DNA from: AWTP1-13 sp963840445
GTDB lineage: Bacteria; Pseudomonadota; Alphaproteobacteria; Rhizobiales; Hyphomicrobiaceae
Direction: 5' to 3'
Assembly: GCA_963840445.1 (NCBI GenBank)
Contig: CAWIZC010000012.1
Location: forward strand, 186,001-250,000
DNA: 64,000 bases
Made by a program: the position numbers and the translations under genes. Each line of letters begins with the position of its first letter. Position 1 is the first letter of the stretch. Positions 61,901 through 64,000 of this stretch are shown here, piece by piece. The notes under the pieces are model-generated. The model was not told where the DNA came from. It saw nothing but the letters and a program-made list of their open reading frames with translations, and made no database searches.

Positions 61901-63871
61901 CTATCGGGACGGTTCGGCCATGGCGCGCAGCACTCGGCCCGAGCGCGCCGGCGGCAGGTTCACGATCTCTTTGTAATAAGCCAACACTGCCGCGCACAGC
62001 GTACGCGGATCGCCGGAGTACCTGACCGGCTCGGACAGGACCTGCTGGGCGGTCGGAATGCGGGTGGTTATCCGAGCCATGACACCGATCAGCTCGGCGT
62101 CGACATTGCCGGTCTTTTCCTTGTTCGGGGTGCGGACCGCCTGCTCGATGAGCTCTGTTAATGCCGCGATGTCGTCGGTCAGCAGGGCGGCCGGAATGAG
62201 CTTGCTCAGGTTGAAGCCCTCGCGCCGCAACTCGGGAAACGCGAATTGCACACACAGCGACGGATCGGACTTGCTCAGGTACTCCATCTCGGCGATCTGC
62301 GTCCGCCAGTACCGCTGGATCGCCGCATTGGGCGCGACTTGCAGATACTTGGGCAGAATGTCCACCCCGAATACGTCCTGCACGTCGCGTATCATCTCCG
62401 GCTGGGATTTGCCGAGCCTGACCGCTTCTGCCAGCCGGTCGCTGATCTTCTTGAAAGCCTCCGGGTCGTTGTCGCGGACCAGGGCGTAGAACGGCATCGC
62501 CAGCAGTCCGCGCTCCAGCCCTTCCCGATCACGCCAGTTGGCGATGCCCGACATTGCGAACTGGTCGGGGTCGACGATGTTCGTGACGATCTTTGCGGCC
62601 AGCAGGTCCCTGTTCGGCGGATACCACATCGAATCCGCGCCGGTCGAAAGCGCCTTCTCGATGAACCACGGCGGCGCCCCATGTGCCGCCAGCGTGCGCC
62701 GCAGGTCGGCGTTGATGTCCGGCAGCTGCTTCTGATCGACACCGCCGAAACTGATGCTGTGAAAGCCAAGGCGCGCCTTGGTCGACAGATACCTTTGCGA
62801 GCCGCCAAGAAATGCGATCGTGCAGGCGCTGACACAATCGGTGGCGGTATAGGTCGCCAGCTTGCGGTCGCGCACCATCTGGTAGATCTGATACCCCTCG
62901 CCGACCCTGCCGCCGATGCTGTTGAGATGCACGACCCTCACGCCGGGCGCCGCATCCAGCAGCTTTCTCAAGGCGTCGGCCGTGCCGAACGGCATGCCGC
63001 CGGCAAGTTCCACCTCGGTGCCGTTGCGCAGCAAGCGCAGCTGGTGAGCGGGAGTGTTGTCCTGGCCGCTGGCGAGGATGGCACTCTCGAACAGCATCGG
63101 CCAGATCACGGTCGAGAAGTCCACGACGGCACGTAGTGCACCCAGCACCACGAACGCGCGCGCCACGAGACCCCACACCGGGCGGTGCCCTGGGGCCGTC
63201 ATTTGATGGCCGGCTGCGCGCCAAATTCCGAGCAGCTGCCAGACTGTCACCACGCACAGGGATGAGAGAAAGAGGACGAGCGCCACTCCGACGCCGACCG
63301 GCGATAGGTTGGCCTCGCCCAACCATTGGCCGAAGCCGTATGACAGCCCGGCAGCAATCAGGCTGAGCAGGAGGCCTACCCCCCAGTAAGCTTGGGCCAG
63401 CGTCAGCTCGCCGCGCCAGTGGCGCTGGACAAATCCCGGCACAAGCCGCGCACCCCAATACGCTGCAACGAGCCCCCTCTTTGCTAAGCCGAAGCCCTTC
63501 TTTGCTAGCGGCCCCCCCCTCTTGGCTAAGACAAGGCCCGATTTGGCCATGGCGAGGCCCTGCGCCATGCGACTTGGAGTAGTCGCCAATTGGCGGTCGT
63601 CTTGCCTGTCGTCGAGGCCTGAGATTTGCCTGTCGTCCAGGCCCGCGATTTGCCTGTCGTCCAGGCCTCGGATAGGCAGCGAGAACACGCTTGGCTCGGG
63701 CGGTTGCCATAGGCCCGGCACGTCGCCGGCCAGCTGCCACTCCGCCATGCCCGCGCGCCAGACGAAATCTTCGCGCCGCAGTTGCCCCTCGCGAACGCCG
63801 GCGCTCATTTCGTCGGACGTGAAAGGCCCAAATCTCTCCCCGTCGCGCGCGACGTACCAATCACTCGCCAT
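61901..63871 (-). CDS. GYF-domain membrane protein with C-terminal ClpP-like domain
   Basis: A 656-residue modular protein. Residues about 5-53 form a GYF_2-type domain (WYVARDGERFGPFTSDEM, GMAEWQLAGDVPGLW). Residues 69-95 are short GLDDRQI repeats, and 105-135 have LAK-rich repeats. Three transmembrane helices lie at about 161-180, 193-215 and 234-250. The C-terminal part resembles predicted periplasmic ClpP-like proteins (COG3904 type): LNSIGGRVGEGYQIYQMVRD at about 317-336 and TDCVSACTIAFLGG, with candidate nucleophile Ser348. The last 250 residues are helical and unrecognised. It could cleave or bind membrane proteins. The gene reads toward nuoA from its right side, on the same strand. 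Confidence 0.8.
   Translation of the reverse strand: MASDWYVARDGERFGPFTSDEMSAGVREGQLRREDFVWRAGMAEWQLAGDVPGLWQPPEPSVFSLPIRGLDDRQIAGLDDRQISGLDDRQDDRQLATTPSRMAQGLAMAKSGLVLAKRGGPLAKKGFGLAKRGLVAAYWGARLVPGFVQRHWRGELTLAQAYWGVGLLLSLIAAGLSYGFGQWLGEANLSPVGVGVALVLFLSSLCVVTVWQLLGIWRAAGHQMTAPGHRPVWGLVARAFVVLGALRAVVDFSTVIWPMLFESAILASGQDNTPAHQLRLLRNGTEVELAGGMPFGTADALRKLLDAAPGVRVVHLNSIGGRVGEGYQIYQMVRDRKLATYTATDCVSACTIAFLGGSQRYLSTKARLGFHSISFGGVDQKQLPDINADLRRTLAAHGAPPWFIEKALSTGADSMWYPPNRDLLAAKIVTNIVDPDQFAMSGIANWRDREGLERGLLAMPFYALVRDNDPEAFKKISDRLAEAVRLGKSQPEMIRDVQDVFGVDILPKYLQVAPNAAIQRYWRTQIAEMEYLSKSDPSLCVQFAFPELRREGFNLSKLIPAALLTDDIAALTELIEQAVRTPNKEKTGNVDAELIGVMARITTRIPTAQQVLSEPVRYSGDPRTLCAAVLAYYKEIVNLPPARSGRVLRAMAEPSR
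63603..63674. repeat. Three tandem 24-bp repeats inside the GYF-protein gene
   Basis: The unit TTGCCTGTCGTCCAGGCC plus six variable bases occurs three times in a row; on the minus strand it encodes GLDDRQI plus one residue. The repeats keep the frame (24 = 3x8), so copy number could vary without breaking the protein. Confidence 0.85.
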
Positions 63872-63943
63872 AACCGCGACCCGTCTCGACGACTACAATG
63901 GGCCACAACCGGCGATGGGTGTCCACGGCCGTCTGTTCGCCTG

Positions 63944-64000
63944 ATGAGTATTGCGCAGCCTTTGATGCGGCAGGGCCACCAGCTGTCGCAAGTGGAGCTC
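63944..64000 (+). other. Possible 5' end of a rightward gene at the window edge
   Basis: An ATG at 63944 opens 19 codons that run off the window; another ATG at 63898 opens a second frame. Neither can be judged from this length, and no strong ribosome site precedes them. The space 63872-63943 is divergent-promoter-like because the GYF gene reads left. Confidence 0.15.

Noticed and set aside
60837..62255. A 472-residue nuoB with a long N-terminal domain
   Set aside because: The extra part is nuoA and upstream DNA read out of frame; TTG at 61379 gives the normal length.
63603..63674. A CRISPR-like array
   Set aside because: The units are contiguous 24-bp repeats without spacers and encode protein in frame.

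Overview
The window is high-GC DNA with the codon habits and gene order of an alphaproteobacterium. The best taxonomic clue is the block nuoA to nuoN, birA, rnj, mce, a DUF1467 gene, proS, lolC, lolD, which is the usual arrangement in Hyphomicrobiales and neighbouring orders. I cannot place it to genus. No rRNA, tRNA, CRISPR array or intact insertion sequence is visible.

Layout. Positions 1-7.7 kb (+ strand): end of a LivG/LivF-type ABC transporter operon, then a hydantoinase/oxoprolinase pair (HyuA-, HyuB-like) and a FAD-dependent dehydrogenase. A DUF559 nuclease-like gene flanked by inverted palindromes sits between the hyu genes. 7.9-14.2 kb (- strand): an SDR, an MmgE/PrpD protein and an FbpABC-type transporter (permease, binding protein, ATPase). 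14.4-29 kb: an RraA-like protein and a large carbohydrate-type catabolic locus. It holds a CUT2-like sugar ABC transporter (one ATPase, two permeases, one binding protein), five extended SDR/epimerases, a classical SDR, an ABM-domain protein, an aldehyde dehydrogenase, an IclR regulator and a TIM-barrel isomerase. Two TTGACA promoters there share a motif that could be the operator. 29-37 kb: small hypothetical genes, pcm, a glycosyltransferase, a Tat-exported dienelactone hydrolase, and a polyamine pair (a fold-III PLP decarboxylase overlapping an agmatinase).

37-61.7 kb (- strand) is housekeeping: lolD, lolC, proS, mce, rnj, birA and all 14 subunits of respiratory complex I. The nuo operon carries five extra genes between its subunits: a DHCW-type cupin (B/C), a close relative of fluoroacetyl-CoA thioesterase FlK with its catalytic Thr/Glu/His at the same numbers (C/D), two membrane proteins (D/E) and another small membrane protein (F/G). 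Beyond nuoA lies a GYF-domain membrane protein with a ClpP-like domain.

Two cross-cutting features stand out. First, intergenic spaces are full of palindromic elements: at least four copies of a modular 180-300 bp mosaic, two short TAGTGTCC-ended palindromes, and several GTCATCCCG-type hairpins, three of these repeats lying inside the nuo operon. Second, eight genes, including nuoN and pcm, are broken by single-base indels, mostly an extra base in a short homopolymer. This looks more like residual assembly error than gene decay, and each is restored by one base.
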